This document shows, piece after piece, positions 18,502 through 26,406 of a stretch of 64,000 nucleotides of DNA (positions within the stretch are counted from its first letter, which is position 1; each line of letters opens with the position of its first letter). The stretch is from Verrucomicrobiia bacterium DG1235 (GTDB lineage: Bacteria; Verrucomicrobiota; Verrucomicrobiia; Opitutales; Opitutaceae), in contig DS990592.1 of assembly GCA_000155695.1 (NCBI GenBank), positions 1,200,267-1,264,266 of the forward strand. The letters run 5' to 3'. The notes beneath the pieces were generated by a model. It made no database searches. It was not told the DNA's origin and was given only the letters and a program-made list of their open reading frames with translations. Made by a program: the position numbers and the translations under genes.

Positions 18502-18592
18502 CGCGGTGCTTCAGCCCGCGACGCCACAACCCAAGTCCAACCCACCGTAGGGTTGGACCTTGGTCCAGACCGCACAGCCCAAGGTCCAACTA
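18502..18592. repeat. intergenic inverted/dispersed repeat (GGTGCTTCAGCCCGCG type)
   Basis: The gap between the ALDH and dehydratase genes holds CGCGGTGCTTCAGCCCGCG (18502-18520), then GTCCAACCC (18535-18543) pairing with GGGTTGGAC (18550-18558), then another CCAAGGTCCAACT nearby. A shorter relative of the same text (CGATGCTTTAGCTCGCG ... TCCGTAGGGCTG) lies at 30438-30477 after the amidohydrolase gene. It can fold into a hairpin but lacks a T-tract, so I do not call it a terminator. Confidence 0.6.
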
Positions 18593-18720
18593 AAAACCAC
18601 AATTCAATCCTGCTCGCTGCAAGCGACCCTGCTTCCGCAAAGCGGAATCCCTGTTAGCAAAATCACCTCTCGCTCAATAGTCTCCTCGCTGATTCGAAGC
18701 CCCCATCCAACCCACCAACC

Positions 18721-20709
18721 GTGCCCGACCCCATCCCAGCCGCAACCCTCTTCCCCTCCGCCGAACCTATCCGCCAAACCCGCACTTCCGGCGAAGGCCC
18801 CTCCGGAAAGCTACCTGTAACCAAGGAACAACTACGAGACTCCCCAAGCGGCGACCTCTTCGGACTCACCCAAAACGCCGGCATGGGCTGGCGCGCCTCA
18901 GAAATCGGACGCGATCCCTACCTCATCATCTCCACCTCCGGCGGACTCCGCGCCGCCGACGGTTCCCCCATCGCCCTCGGTTACCACACAGGCCACTGGG
19001 AAATCGACCGACTCGTCAAAGAAGCCGCCCAAACCTTCTCCAACAACAACGCCCTTCCCTTCGCCGCCGCCGTCTCCGACCCCTGCGACGGCCGCACCCA
19101 AGGCACTGTCGGCATGTTCGACAGCCTCCCCTACCGTAATGACGCAGCCATTACGATGCGTCGCCTCATCCGCTCCCTTCCCCGCCGCAAAGGCGTCCTC
19201 GGCATCGCCACCTGCGACAAAGGCCTACCCGCCTCCCTCCTCGCACTCGCGGGTTCCAGCGACCTCCCAGGAGTCATCGTCCCCGGCGGCGTCACCCTTC
19301 CCGCCAAAGGCGCCGAAGACGCCGGCAAAGTCCAGACCATCGGCGCCCGCTACGTGCACGGACTCATCTCCTACGACTACGCCGTCGACATGGGCTGCAA
19401 AGCCTGCGGCTCCGTCGGCGGAGGCTGCCAATTCCTCGGCACCGCCGCCACCTCCCAAGTCGTCGCCGAAGCCCTCGGCCTCTCCCTCCCCCACAGCGCC
19501 CTCTGCCCTTCCGGCGAACCGGTCTGGCTCGACCTTGCCCGCCGCTCCGCCCTCGCCCTCCTAAACCTTTCCCAGAAACAAATCCCTCTCTCCCAAATCC
19601 TTACCGAAAAAGCCGTCGAAAACGCCATGCTCGTGCACGCAGCCTTCGGCGGCTCCACCAATCTCCTTCTCCACATCCCCGCCATCGCCCACGCCGCCGG
19701 ACTCCGCCAGCCCGTAGTTGAAGACTGGACACGCGTCAACAAAGCCACCCCGCGCCTCGTCGATGCCCTGCCCAACGGCCCACGCAACCACCCGACCGTG
19801 CAAGTCTACATGGCAGGCGGCGTACCGGAAGTCATGCTCCACCTTCGCGACATGGGACTCCTCCACCTAGACGTCCTCACCGTCACCGGCCAAACTCTCG
19901 GCGAAAACCTCGACTGGTGGGAAACCAGCGAAACCCGCCAAGTCGCCCGCGCCCGCCTCGAAGAACTCGACGACATAGATCCAGAAAACGTCATCTTCGG
20001 TCCCGCTAAAGCTCGCGCCGCCGGCTACTCCTCCGCCCTCGTCTTCCCCACCGGCAACATCGCTCCCGACGGTTCCGTCATCAAAGCCACCTCCATCGAC
20101 CCCACCGTCGTCAGCCCCGACAACATCTACCGCCACACCGGCGCAGCCCGCGTCTTCTCCCACGAGTCAGACGCCATCAAAGCCATAAAAGGCAAAGACG
20201 CCCCCGCCATCGAACAAGGCGAAGTCATCGTCCTCATCGGCTGCGGCCCCGCCGGCACCGGCATGGAAGAAACCTACCAACTCACCTCCGCCCTCAAACA
20301 CCTTCCCTGGGGCAAGCACGTCCCCGTGCTCACCGACGCCCGCTTCTCCGGCGTATCCACCGGAGCCTGCATCGGCCACGTCGGACCCGAAGCCCTCTCC
20401 GGAGGCCCCATCGGCAAACTCCAAGACGGCGACCTCATCCAAATCCACGTCGACCGCAACGAACTCTCCGGCAGTATCCACTTCATCGGTACAGACCCCC
20501 AAAAACTCCTTACCCCCGAAGATGGAGCCCAGCTCCTCGCCAGCCGCCCTCTCAATTCCGCCGTCACTCCGCACACAAAACTCCCCGCCGACACCCGCCT
20601 CTGGGCCGCCCTCCAAGAAATCAGCGGCGGCACTTGGTCCGGCTCCGTCTACGACGTCGAAAAAATCATAGCCACACTGAAAGCCGGCAAAAAAGCACTT
20701 GGTCAATAA
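18721..20709 (+). CDS. D-xylonate dehydratase, YjhG/YagF type (IlvD/Edd family)
   Basis: This 662-aa Fe-S or divalent-metal dehydratase starts at GTG. Landmarks are SDPCDGRTQGTVGMFDSLPYRNDA, GIATCDKGLPASLLALA with an Fe-S cysteine, MGCKACGSVGGGCQFLGTAAT with further cysteines, AFGGSTNLLLHIPAIAHAAG, and the C-terminal VLTDARFSGVSTGACIGHVGPEAL. The length (E. coli YjhG is ~655 aa) and the lack of the shorter IlvD pattern place it in the YjhG/YagF group, which dehydrates D-xylonate to 2-keto-3-deoxy-xylonate. It supplies the substrate of the FAH-fold enzyme encoded upstream. TCCAACCCACCAACC precedes the GTG. Confidence 0.88.
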   Translation: MPDPIPAATLFPSAEPIRQTRTSGEGPSGKLPVTKEQLRDSPSGDLFGLTQNAGMGWRASEIGRDPYLIISTSGGLRAADGSPIALGYHTGHWEIDRLVKEAAQTFSNNNALPFAAAVSDPCDGRTQGTVGMFDSLPYRNDAAITMRRLIRSLPRRKGVLGIATCDKGLPASLLALAGSSDLPGVIVPGGVTLPAKGAEDAGKVQTIGARYVHGLISYDYAVDMGCKACGSVGGGCQFLGTAATSQVVAEALGLSLPHSALCPSGEPVWLDLARRSALALLNLSQKQIPLSQILTEKAVENAMLVHAAFGGSTNLLLHIPAIAHAAGLRQPVVEDWTRVNKATPRLVDALPNGPRNHPTVQVYMAGGVPEVMLHLRDMGLLHLDVLTVTGQTLGENLDWWETSETRQVARARLEELDDIDPENVIFGPAKARAAGYSSALVFPTGNIAPDGSVIKATSIDPTVVSPDNIYRHTGAARVFSHESDAIKAIKGKDAPAIEQGEVIVLIGCGPAGTGMEETYQLTSALKHLPWGKHVPVLTDARFSGVSTGACIGHVGPEALSGGPIGKLQDGDLIQIHVDRNELSGSIHFIGTDPQKLLTPEDGAQLLASRPLNSAVTPHTKLPADTRLWAALQEISGGTWSGSVYDVEKIIATLKAGKKALGQ

Positions 20710-20721
20710 GCCGCTCCTCAC

Positions 20722-21693
20722 TCAAACATTCCCCCGAAAATAGTAGCGTAAATCACTCGGCGGAGTCTTCCCCATTGCCACCACCGCCGCTTTGCCATCC
20801 CAAAAAGTGAGCGTCAGATAGTTGCCCGCATCGGTAAATTTAGCCGCGCGAACCTGGTCAAAACCATACAACGCCGATTTCTTGCCGCCTCGAAACGCAA
20901 CTTCCACTCCGCGCGGCGAAATGCTCACCCGCTTCGGAAATCGAGACAAGCTCAGCCACGCCCCAAGTGCAGTTCCAAGCGCGAACGCCACGCCAGCCGA
21001 AGCAAACGGTTCCCAGCGATTCCCCACTCGCACCATTTCCCAATCGTCGCTGAGAAGTTCCACTACCCCCGGCAAATCGACCAGGGCCCTCGCCACCACA
21101 ATCCCCAACGCCAAAAATACTCCAATCACAATGCCAATCCCCATCGGCACCACGACCCCGTTGCTCAAACGAATCATCTGCGGCTTCCGCCGAACCATCC
21201 TTCGCGACTGAGCCGGCGGCGGCTCAGCTCGGACCTCAACCTCCGCCTCCTCTTTCAGGTCCGTTTCCAGCTCTTCGCCTTCGTCAGGCTCGAGCTCAGA
21301 ATTCACGTATCCACAATTCCAACACTCGCAAATCGTCTTTGGAGAGCTCTCTCCACAGCTAGCGCATTTCCACTCAATCTCTTCCGGTTTTTGCACGCGA
21401 TCAAGCGCCTGCCCAACATACGCATCCGGAACGTCATCCCGGTAAATTTCGAAAACAATCTCCCCCGCCTTTAGCTGATCGTAAGAAAAGCTGAGCTCGT
21501 ACAACTCCTCGTAAAGCTCCTCGTCGATCCCCTCGCTCTCGCCGCATTCGACGCAGCCTAGCATACAATTCTTCGCTCGCTCGGGACTAAGGACAAACGT
21601 CGCCGCATGCTCCGTCGCGCGTCCGCACCGAGCGCACTTCCTTATCAAGCACGCGACTCCCAAATTTCGTAATGCGCTCAAATTGTCGTACAT
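20722..21693 (-). CDS. zinc-ribbon membrane protein of unknown function
   Basis: This ~323-aa protein has an N-terminal zinc ribbon (IRKCARCGRATEH ... MLGCVECGES), a second zinc knuckle (WKCASCGESSPKTICECWNCGY), an acidic linker, a basic patch (RRMVRRKPQM), and two or three transmembrane segments (VVPMGIGIVIGVFLALGIVVAR and FASAGVAFALGTALGAWLSL). A PH-like C-terminal region follows. ATG 21693 (MYDNLSALRNLG) is chosen over an in-frame upstream start. The gene sits divergently from the mannonate dehydratase gene. No function is recognisable. Confidence 0.72.
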   Translation of the reverse strand: MYDNLSALRNLGVACLIRKCARCGRATEHAATFVLSPERAKNCMLGCVECGESEGIDEELYEELYELSFSYDQLKAGEIVFEIYRDDVPDAYVGQALDRVQKPEEIEWKCASCGESSPKTICECWNCGYVNSELEPDEGEELETDLKEEAEVEVRAEPPPAQSRRMVRRKPQMIRLSNGVVVPMGIGIVIGVFLALGIVVARALVDLPGVVELLSDDWEMVRVGNRWEPFASAGVAFALGTALGAWLSLSRFPKRVSISPRGVEVAFRGGKKSALYGFDQVRAAKFTDAGNYLTLTFWDGKAAVVAMGKTPPSDLRYYFRGNV

Positions 21694-21790
21694 TGCGTAA
21701 GCCTTTTTCGACAAGCTGACGCATGGCCGCCTAGAAGCAACACTTCTCAAAGTCCATAAATTTCAACGTCTACTCATCCGCCCAAGCATT

Positions 21791-21818
21791 TTGACTCGTG
21801 AATCCAATGTAATAAGCT
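21791..21818 (+). promoter_or_regulatory. possible sigma70-type promoter for the uronate genes
   Basis: TTGACT at 21791-21796 and TAAGCT at 21813-21818 are separated by 16 bp, about 58 bp before the mannonate dehydratase ATG, in the divergent gap. The -35 is a good match and the -10 is weak (first two and last bases only). This is an inference from consensus alone. Confidence 0.3.
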
Positions 21819-21876
21819 ACCTCCCTACGCTCTATCCTCGTATTTAAGGGGACCTAATGCATTCTTTCAACGTCAC

Positions 21877-22944
21877 ATGAAACTCGGACTCGGACTCTAC
21901 AAGCACATGCTCACGCGGGACAATTTCCGTTTCGCCCGCCAAGCAGGAGCTACCCATATCGTCGCCCATTTCGTCGACTACTTTCGCGGCAACGGCCACT
22001 CAGACTCCGACGATCAGCCGCTCGGCGACGATTGGGGCTGGGGACTCGCAGGCGACCCCGACCAGCTCTGGACCCTCGAGGACATGCTCGCTCTCAAAAA
22101 AGAAGTAAAAGCCAACGGCCTCACTCTTGAAGCGATCGAAAACTTCGATCCCGCCCACTGGCACGACATCCTCCTCGACGGCCCCAAACGCGCCCTCCAC
22201 ATCGAGAACGTCAAAACCATCATCCGCCGCATGGGCCAGGCGGGCATCCCCATCATGGGATACAATTTCTCCATCGCTGGCGTCGCCGGCCGCACCACCG
22301 GTCCCTACGCTCGCGGCGAAGCGACATCCGTCGGCATGGAGGGCCCCTACGATAAGCCCATGCACAAGGGCATGGTCTGGAACATGATCTACGATCCCAA
22401 CGCCCCCGCCGGCACCCTCGCCTCCATCACCAGCGAGCAGCTCTGGGATCGCTTCGCCTGTTTTCTGGACGAAATCCTACCGGTCGCCGAAGAGGCCGGC
22501 GTCATCCTCGCCGCCCATCCCGATGATCCTCCCATGCCGACCGTGCGCCAGCAGCCACGTCTCGTGTATCAGCCAAGCCACTACCAGGACCTGATCGACA
22601 TCAATCACAGCCCGTCCAACAAACTCGAGTTCTGCATCGGCTCCCTCGCAGAAATGACAGAGGGCGACATCTACGAAGTCATCAATCAATACGCTTCTCA
22701 AAATCGCCTCGGCTACGTCCACTTCCGCAACGTCCGCGGCAAGGTCCCCACCTACAAGGAAACCTTCATCGACGACGGCGACATCGATATGATCCGCGCC
22801 ATCGAAATCCTCCATAAAAATGAATTCGACGGCGTGCTCATTCCCGACCACTGCCCGTCCATGTCCTGCTCCGCTCCCTGGCACGCTGGCATGGCCTACG
22901 CCATGGGCTACATGAAAGCCGCCCTCAAAAACCTCGGTAAGTAG
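21877..22944 (+). CDS. uxuA: D-mannonate dehydratase
   Basis: This 355-aa TIM-barrel enzyme dehydrates D-mannonate to 2-keto-3-deoxy-D-gluconate in hexuronate catabolism. The family landmarks are MKLGLGLYKHMLTRDNFRFARQAG, the metal-site region GIPIMGYNFSIAGVAGRTTGP, ILAAHPDDPPMPTVRQQPRL, LEFCIGSLAEM, YVHFRNVRGKVPTYKETFIDDG and the C-terminal GVLIPDHCPSM. The length matches the shorter Bacillus/Verrucomicrobia form. An SDR gene follows 180 bp downstream and would supply the fructuronate-to-mannonate step. A zinc-ribbon gene is divergent upstream. Confidence 0.94.
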   Translation: MKLGLGLYKHMLTRDNFRFARQAGATHIVAHFVDYFRGNGHSDSDDQPLGDDWGWGLAGDPDQLWTLEDMLALKKEVKANGLTLEAIENFDPAHWHDILLDGPKRALHIENVKTIIRRMGQAGIPIMGYNFSIAGVAGRTTGPYARGEATSVGMEGPYDKPMHKGMVWNMIYDPNAPAGTLASITSEQLWDRFACFLDEILPVAEEAGVILAAHPDDPPMPTVRQQPRLVYQPSHYQDLIDINHSPSNKLEFCIGSLAEMTEGDIYEVINQYASQNRLGYVHFRNVRGKVPTYKETFIDDGDIDMIRAIEILHKNEFDGVLIPDHCPSMSCSAPWHAGMAYAMGYMKAALKNLGK

Positions 22945-23060
22945 GAGCGACCCTCCGAATTCATGAGCGACCTCGGACTCGAATCCACTACCAGCAGACA
23001 AACACGCCTCCTTGCTCATCAGAGCAACAACAATAACGCCACAAAAACTGTCCTAGTAAT

Positions 23061-23099
23061 CTGAGTTCATCCGCGTCCATCTGCGGTAAAAAAACTCAG
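23061..23099. repeat. ATCTGCGG-type intergenic repeat, copy 1, with nested inverted repeats
   Basis: Between uxuA and the SDR gene lie ATCCGCGTCC and ATCTGCGGT, then an A-run. CCGC/GCGG (23071-23074 with 23083-23086) and the outer CTGAGTT/AACTCAG (23061-23067 with 23093-23099) make a nested hairpin. A second copy of the same units lies at 29104-29130, again just before a gene. Confidence 0.7.
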
Positions 23100-23124
23100 C
23101 CTTATCACTCTTCACCCGTTCACC

Positions 23125-23889
23125 ATGAGCTTTCCACAAGTATTCTCACTCGAAGACCAAGTCGCTCTCATCACCGGCGGCGGCACCGGCATCGGCCAGG
23201 CAATCGCTTCCTGCATGCACGAGGCCGGAGCAACCGTAGCCCTCGTCGGAAGACGCGAAGAGGAACTCGCTCGTGCCGTCGCCGCATTCGGTGATCGCGC
23301 CCACTACTTCGTCCACGACATTACCGAAATGGACAAGGCGGACGACCTGCGAGAAAAGGTCGAGTCGAAGCTCGGCCCCATCACTTGCCTGATAAACAAC
23401 GCCGGAAAGCACCTCAAAAAAGCCGCCCTCGAAACCAGCACCGACGAATTCCTCTCCATTCTGAATACGAACGTCATCGGCACCCACGCCCTCATCAAAG
23501 CCATCGCCCCGGGGATGGTAGAGCGCAAGTCAGGCTCCATCATGTTCACCGCTTCCATGGCTTCCCTTTTCGGCATCCCACAAGTCATCGCCTACTCCGC
23601 CGCCAAAAGCGCCCACCTCGGCATGGTCCGCTCACTCTCCACCGAACTCTCCCCCCACGGCGTTCGCGTAAACGCCATCGCCCCCGGCTGGATCGAAACC
23701 GAAATGTCGCGCGCCGCATTCGATAACGACCACGCTCGCCACGACAAGATCATCGACCGCACTCCCATGCACAAGCTCGGCCAGCCTTCCGACGTGGGCT
23801 GGGCCGCCGTCTACCTCGCTTCTCCAGCCGCCGCATTCGTCACCGGAACCGTCCTGCCCATCGACGGCGGCGCCTCCATCGGATTCTAG
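23125..23889 (+). CDS. SDR-family oxidoreductase, candidate fructuronate/mannonate oxidoreductase
   Basis: This 254-aa classical short-chain dehydrogenase has the cofactor motif TGGGTGIGQ (residues ~16-24), NNAG near 90, the catalytic Ser in MFTASMAS, the YxxxK pair (YSAAK) and the PGWIETEM segment, ending in the usual PIDGGASIGF. The family reduces or oxidises sugars, sugar acids and many other alcohols. Its place right after uxuA suggests D-fructuronate reduction to D-mannonate as an alternative to UxuB; this is inferred from context. The start is ATG in the context GTTCACC-ATG with no Shine-Dalgarno sequence. Confidence 0.85.
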   Translation: MSFPQVFSLEDQVALITGGGTGIGQAIASCMHEAGATVALVGRREEELARAVAAFGDRAHYFVHDITEMDKADDLREKVESKLGPITCLINNAGKHLKKAALETSTDEFLSILNTNVIGTHALIKAIAPGMVERKSGSIMFTASMASLFGIPQVIAYSAAKSAHLGMVRSLSTELSPHGVRVNAIAPGWIETEMSRAAFDNDHARHDKIIDRTPMHKLGQPSDVGWAAVYLASPAAAFVTGTVLPIDGGASIGF

Positions 23890-24185
23890 CGCCTAGGCAA
23901 GGTCACAGATCCACAGGTTTTCGAAACGGATCTTACGAATTCCAATTGCATCATCGCGCTTGGTTTTCAACGTCTACCCCAAACCCGAGCACATATCCTT
24001 TACCCGAGGCTCGGGCATCCCTACCAATTCGCCTTTATACCCCTAGATTCCGCAGGCCAGTCGTAATTCAACGAACACCAGTCAACGCCTCCCTTTTGAT
24101 TTGGTTGTATTCGTCTGAACTTTCCCCAACCTGCGGCCCTAATCTCTATTTTTGCACCAGAACCCCCTAAGAACAACTTCCGCGT
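23890..24185. other. 296-bp gap before the C1 locus
   Basis: This gap has no convincing gene. It contains an inverted repeat, CCCGAGC near 23985 and GCTCGGG near 24008, without a T-tract. No cobalamin riboswitch motif is evident by eye, although corrinoid-dependent genes follow. Confidence 0.4.
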
Positions 24186-25232
24186 ATGAGACCCGAACAA
24201 TGGGAAACCTTTAAACGCGCCGCCCGCGGCGAAAAAATGGACGAAATCCCCATGGCGATGATCGTCGATAGCCCCTGGATCCCAGGATACTACGGCCTCA
24301 AGCACATGGACTACTATCTCGACCCCGAGCTCTGGTTCCAGACCAACCTCAAGCTCCACGAAGAGTTTCCCGACATCATCTTCATCCCCTCATGGTGGAT
24401 GGAATACGGCATGGCGGCCGAGCCGTCCGCCCTCGGTTCGAAAATCAAATTCTGGCAGGACAATACTCCCTCCGAGTACCACACCCTCTACCACCTCGAA
24501 GACATCGACAAGATGCCCGAGTACGAGGTCGAGAACGACGCCTTCATGGCCATGACCCTGCACCGCATCCGCATGCACCAGCAACGCATTCTCGACGCGG
24601 GCTACATCACCCCCATCGTCACCTCTCGCGGCCCCCTTTGCACAGCCGGATTCGTGCGCGGCACCACTGAGTTCATGATCGACATCGTGGAAAACCCAGT
24701 CTGGGCCCATAAGCTCATCGACCTCTGCACCAACCTCATCATCGACTGGCTCAACGCCCAGCAAAAAGCCATGGGCGACTGCGTCGAAGGCCTCTTCATC
24801 CTCGACGACATCGTCGGATTCGTAAACGAGGAACACTACAAGGAGTTCGCCCACCCTTATCTCAAACGCATCTGCGACGCCTTCCCAAAAGACTTCATCA
24901 AGATCTACCACAACGACGCCTCCATCGAAGCCTGCCTCGAGCACCTGCCTGACACTGGCTTCAATGTCCTAAACTGGGGCAAGCAAACCGAAATCGCCGA
25001 CGTCAAAGAACGCATCGGCGACCGCATGGTCCTCATGGGCAACGTCAACCCACTCGAGATCGCCGTCCGCGGCGATGCCGAAGAAGTCTTCGACGCCACC
25101 CTCGAAGTTCTCGAAGACTCCGAAGGCGAAAACATCATCCTCTCCGTCGGCGGAGGCACCTCTCCCGGCATGCCGAAAGAAAATTTCCAGGCCATGCTCG
25201 ACGCCCTCAATGAATACAACGAATCCAAATAG
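24186..25232 (+). CDS. UroD/MtaA/CmuA-family corrinoid methyltransferase
   Basis: This 348-aa TIM barrel belongs to the uroporphyrinogen-decarboxylase superfamily, in which MtaA, CmuA and O-demethylase methyltransferases move methyl groups between a substrate or coenzyme and a corrinoid protein. Support comes from the length, the fold pattern, the SRGPLCTAGFVRGTTEFMID and MGNVNPLEIAVRGDAEEV segments, and the corrinoid protein gene directly downstream. The usual zinc ligands (H-x-C plus a distal C) are not conserved: the first site reads Y-H242-N-D244, and the distal site is SVGGGTSPG (~320-328). The methyl donor is unknown. The enzyme opens the C1 operon. Confidence 0.85.
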   Translation: MRPEQWETFKRAARGEKMDEIPMAMIVDSPWIPGYYGLKHMDYYLDPELWFQTNLKLHEEFPDIIFIPSWWMEYGMAAEPSALGSKIKFWQDNTPSEYHTLYHLEDIDKMPEYEVENDAFMAMTLHRIRMHQQRILDAGYITPIVTSRGPLCTAGFVRGTTEFMIDIVENPVWAHKLIDLCTNLIIDWLNAQQKAMGDCVEGLFILDDIVGFVNEEHYKEFAHPYLKRICDAFPKDFIKIYHNDASIEACLEHLPDTGFNVLNWGKQTEIADVKERIGDRMVLMGNVNPLEIAVRGDAEEVFDATLEVLEDSEGENIILSVGGGTSPGMPKENFQAMLDALNEYNESK

Positions 25233-25379
25233 TCCCCGTGGGGCCCGAGCGAAGCAACACTCGAGCATAGCGAAGACACGTGCTTGTCACGCGATTAACA
25301 CAACCTAATCTCCGCAAAGCAGCCTCGCGCCGCGATTCTCCCCACTCACAACTCACTCTTCACCTCTCACTATTTCCAA

Positions 25380-26027
25380 ATGGCAGACTACGCCCAGATG
25401 AACCAGTACCTCTACGAAGGCAATGCAGCCGAAGTGGAGCGAATGACCAAAGAAGCCCTCGCAGAAGGCCGCATCGTTCAGGAAGTCCTCACCGAAGGCC
25501 TCATCGCTGGCATGGCCGTCGTCGGAGAAGACTTTAAGTACAACATCCTTTACGTTCCGGAAGTCCTCATCGCCGCCCGCGCCATGAAGGCGGGCATGGC
25601 CGTCCTTAAGCCGCTTCTCGCAGCCCGCGATGCAGAAGACGCCTCCAACAAAGCTTCCGTTCTACTCATGGGCACCGTTCGTGGCGACCTGCACGACATC
25701 GGAAAGAACCTCGTCTGTATGATGGCCGAAGGCGCCGGATTCGAAGTCCACGACATCGGAGTCGACCAATCCGTCGAGAAATTCATGGCCGCCGCCGACA
25801 AGTATGAGCCGCAAATCATCGGCATGTCCGCCCTGCTCACCACCACCATGACCTACATGAAAACCGTTATCGACGGCTTCGAGGCAGACGGACGCACCGA
25901 CGTTAAATTCGCAGTCGGCGGAGCCCCAATATCCCAAATGTTCGCCGACGAAATCGGCGCCGACGGATACGGAACAGACGCCTCATCCGCAGTCGAGCTC
26001 TTCCTCAAGTTCATCGGCCACCTTTAG
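25380..26027 (+). CDS. corrinoid (cobalamin)-binding methyl-carrier protein
   Basis: This 215-aa protein of the MtbC/MtaC/MetH-B12 type has an N-terminal helical cap (residues ~1-90; EVLTEGLIAGMAVVGEDFKYN...YVPEVLIAARAM). The B12 Rossmann domain follows, with the DxHxxG motif at D103-L-H105-D-I-G108, the S-A-L-L-T-T-T loop near 149 and GGAPIS near 185. His105 would be the lower cobalt ligand. It would carry the methyl group between the UroD-type methyltransferase and the methyl-THF or homocysteine methyltransferases in this locus. The start follows 147 bp after the methyltransferase gene. Confidence 0.94.
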   Translation: MADYAQMNQYLYEGNAAEVERMTKEALAEGRIVQEVLTEGLIAGMAVVGEDFKYNILYVPEVLIAARAMKAGMAVLKPLLAARDAEDASNKASVLLMGTVRGDLHDIGKNLVCMMAEGAGFEVHDIGVDQSVEKFMAAADKYEPQIIGMSALLTTTMTYMKTVIDGFEADGRTDVKFAVGGAPISQMFADEIGADGYGTDASSAVELFLKFIGHL

Positions 26028-26085
26028 GAATAGAAGAAAAAGCTGGCAGCCCAAAACAAACTGTACCCAAAACCCCAATACAAAA

Positions 26086-26340
26086 ATGGCGCACTACCAA
26101 GTTCTCTACTGGGATGACATTCCAACCCAAGTGAAGGCCTGGGACGAGTTCGACGAAGCCAAGGTTCAGCTCGACCCCGTCTTCATGGAGCGCGTCGACG
26201 CCCGAGCCCAAAAAGAAGGCAAGATCGATTCAGCCTCCTACCTCGGCGCCTTCAAGTGGAGCGACCCACAGGAGCGAGAAGGCGAAGCAGACGACGTCGC
26301 CGACGAACTCAAATTAGAACTCGAAGCCAAGTACTTATAG
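26086..26340 (+). CDS. small 'virulence factor' family protein of C1 clusters
   Basis: This is an 84-aa acidic protein (YQVLYWDDIPTQVKAWDEFDEAKVQL...). It resembles the small family annotated only as 'virulence factor', which occurs next to MetF and corrinoid methyltransferase genes in other bacteria. There is no signal peptide or membrane segment. The conserved WDDIPTQV and an acidic C-terminal helix suggest a soluble accessory or subunit of the methyl-transfer complex; that is inference from position. ACCCAAAACCCC precedes the ATG. Confidence 0.65.
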   Translation: MAHYQVLYWDDIPTQVKAWDEFDEAKVQLDPVFMERVDARAQKEGKIDSASYLGAFKWSDPQEREGEADDVADELKLELEAKYL

Positions 26341-26368
26341 AGCTCTCCCACAAACTCCAATTCGTCGT

Positions 26369-26397
26369 TTTCGTGAAGATTCGAGAAATTCGTGGGC
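26369..26397 (+). repeat. ATTCGTG triplet repeat, copy 2
   Basis: Units TTTCGTGAAG, ATTCGAGAA and ATTCGTGGGC end 9 bp before the MetF start codon. CCCACAAACT at 26348 may be a worn left arm of an inverted copy. Confidence 0.75.
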
Positions 26398-26406
26398 GGA
26401 AATAAT

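Noticed and set aside
22477..23019. 180-aa minus-strand open frame
   Set aside because: Antisense shadow of uxuA.
23890..24185. Cobalamin riboswitch before the corrinoid genes
   Set aside because: I could not find the B12-box or the conserved core by eye; a covariance-model scan would settle it.
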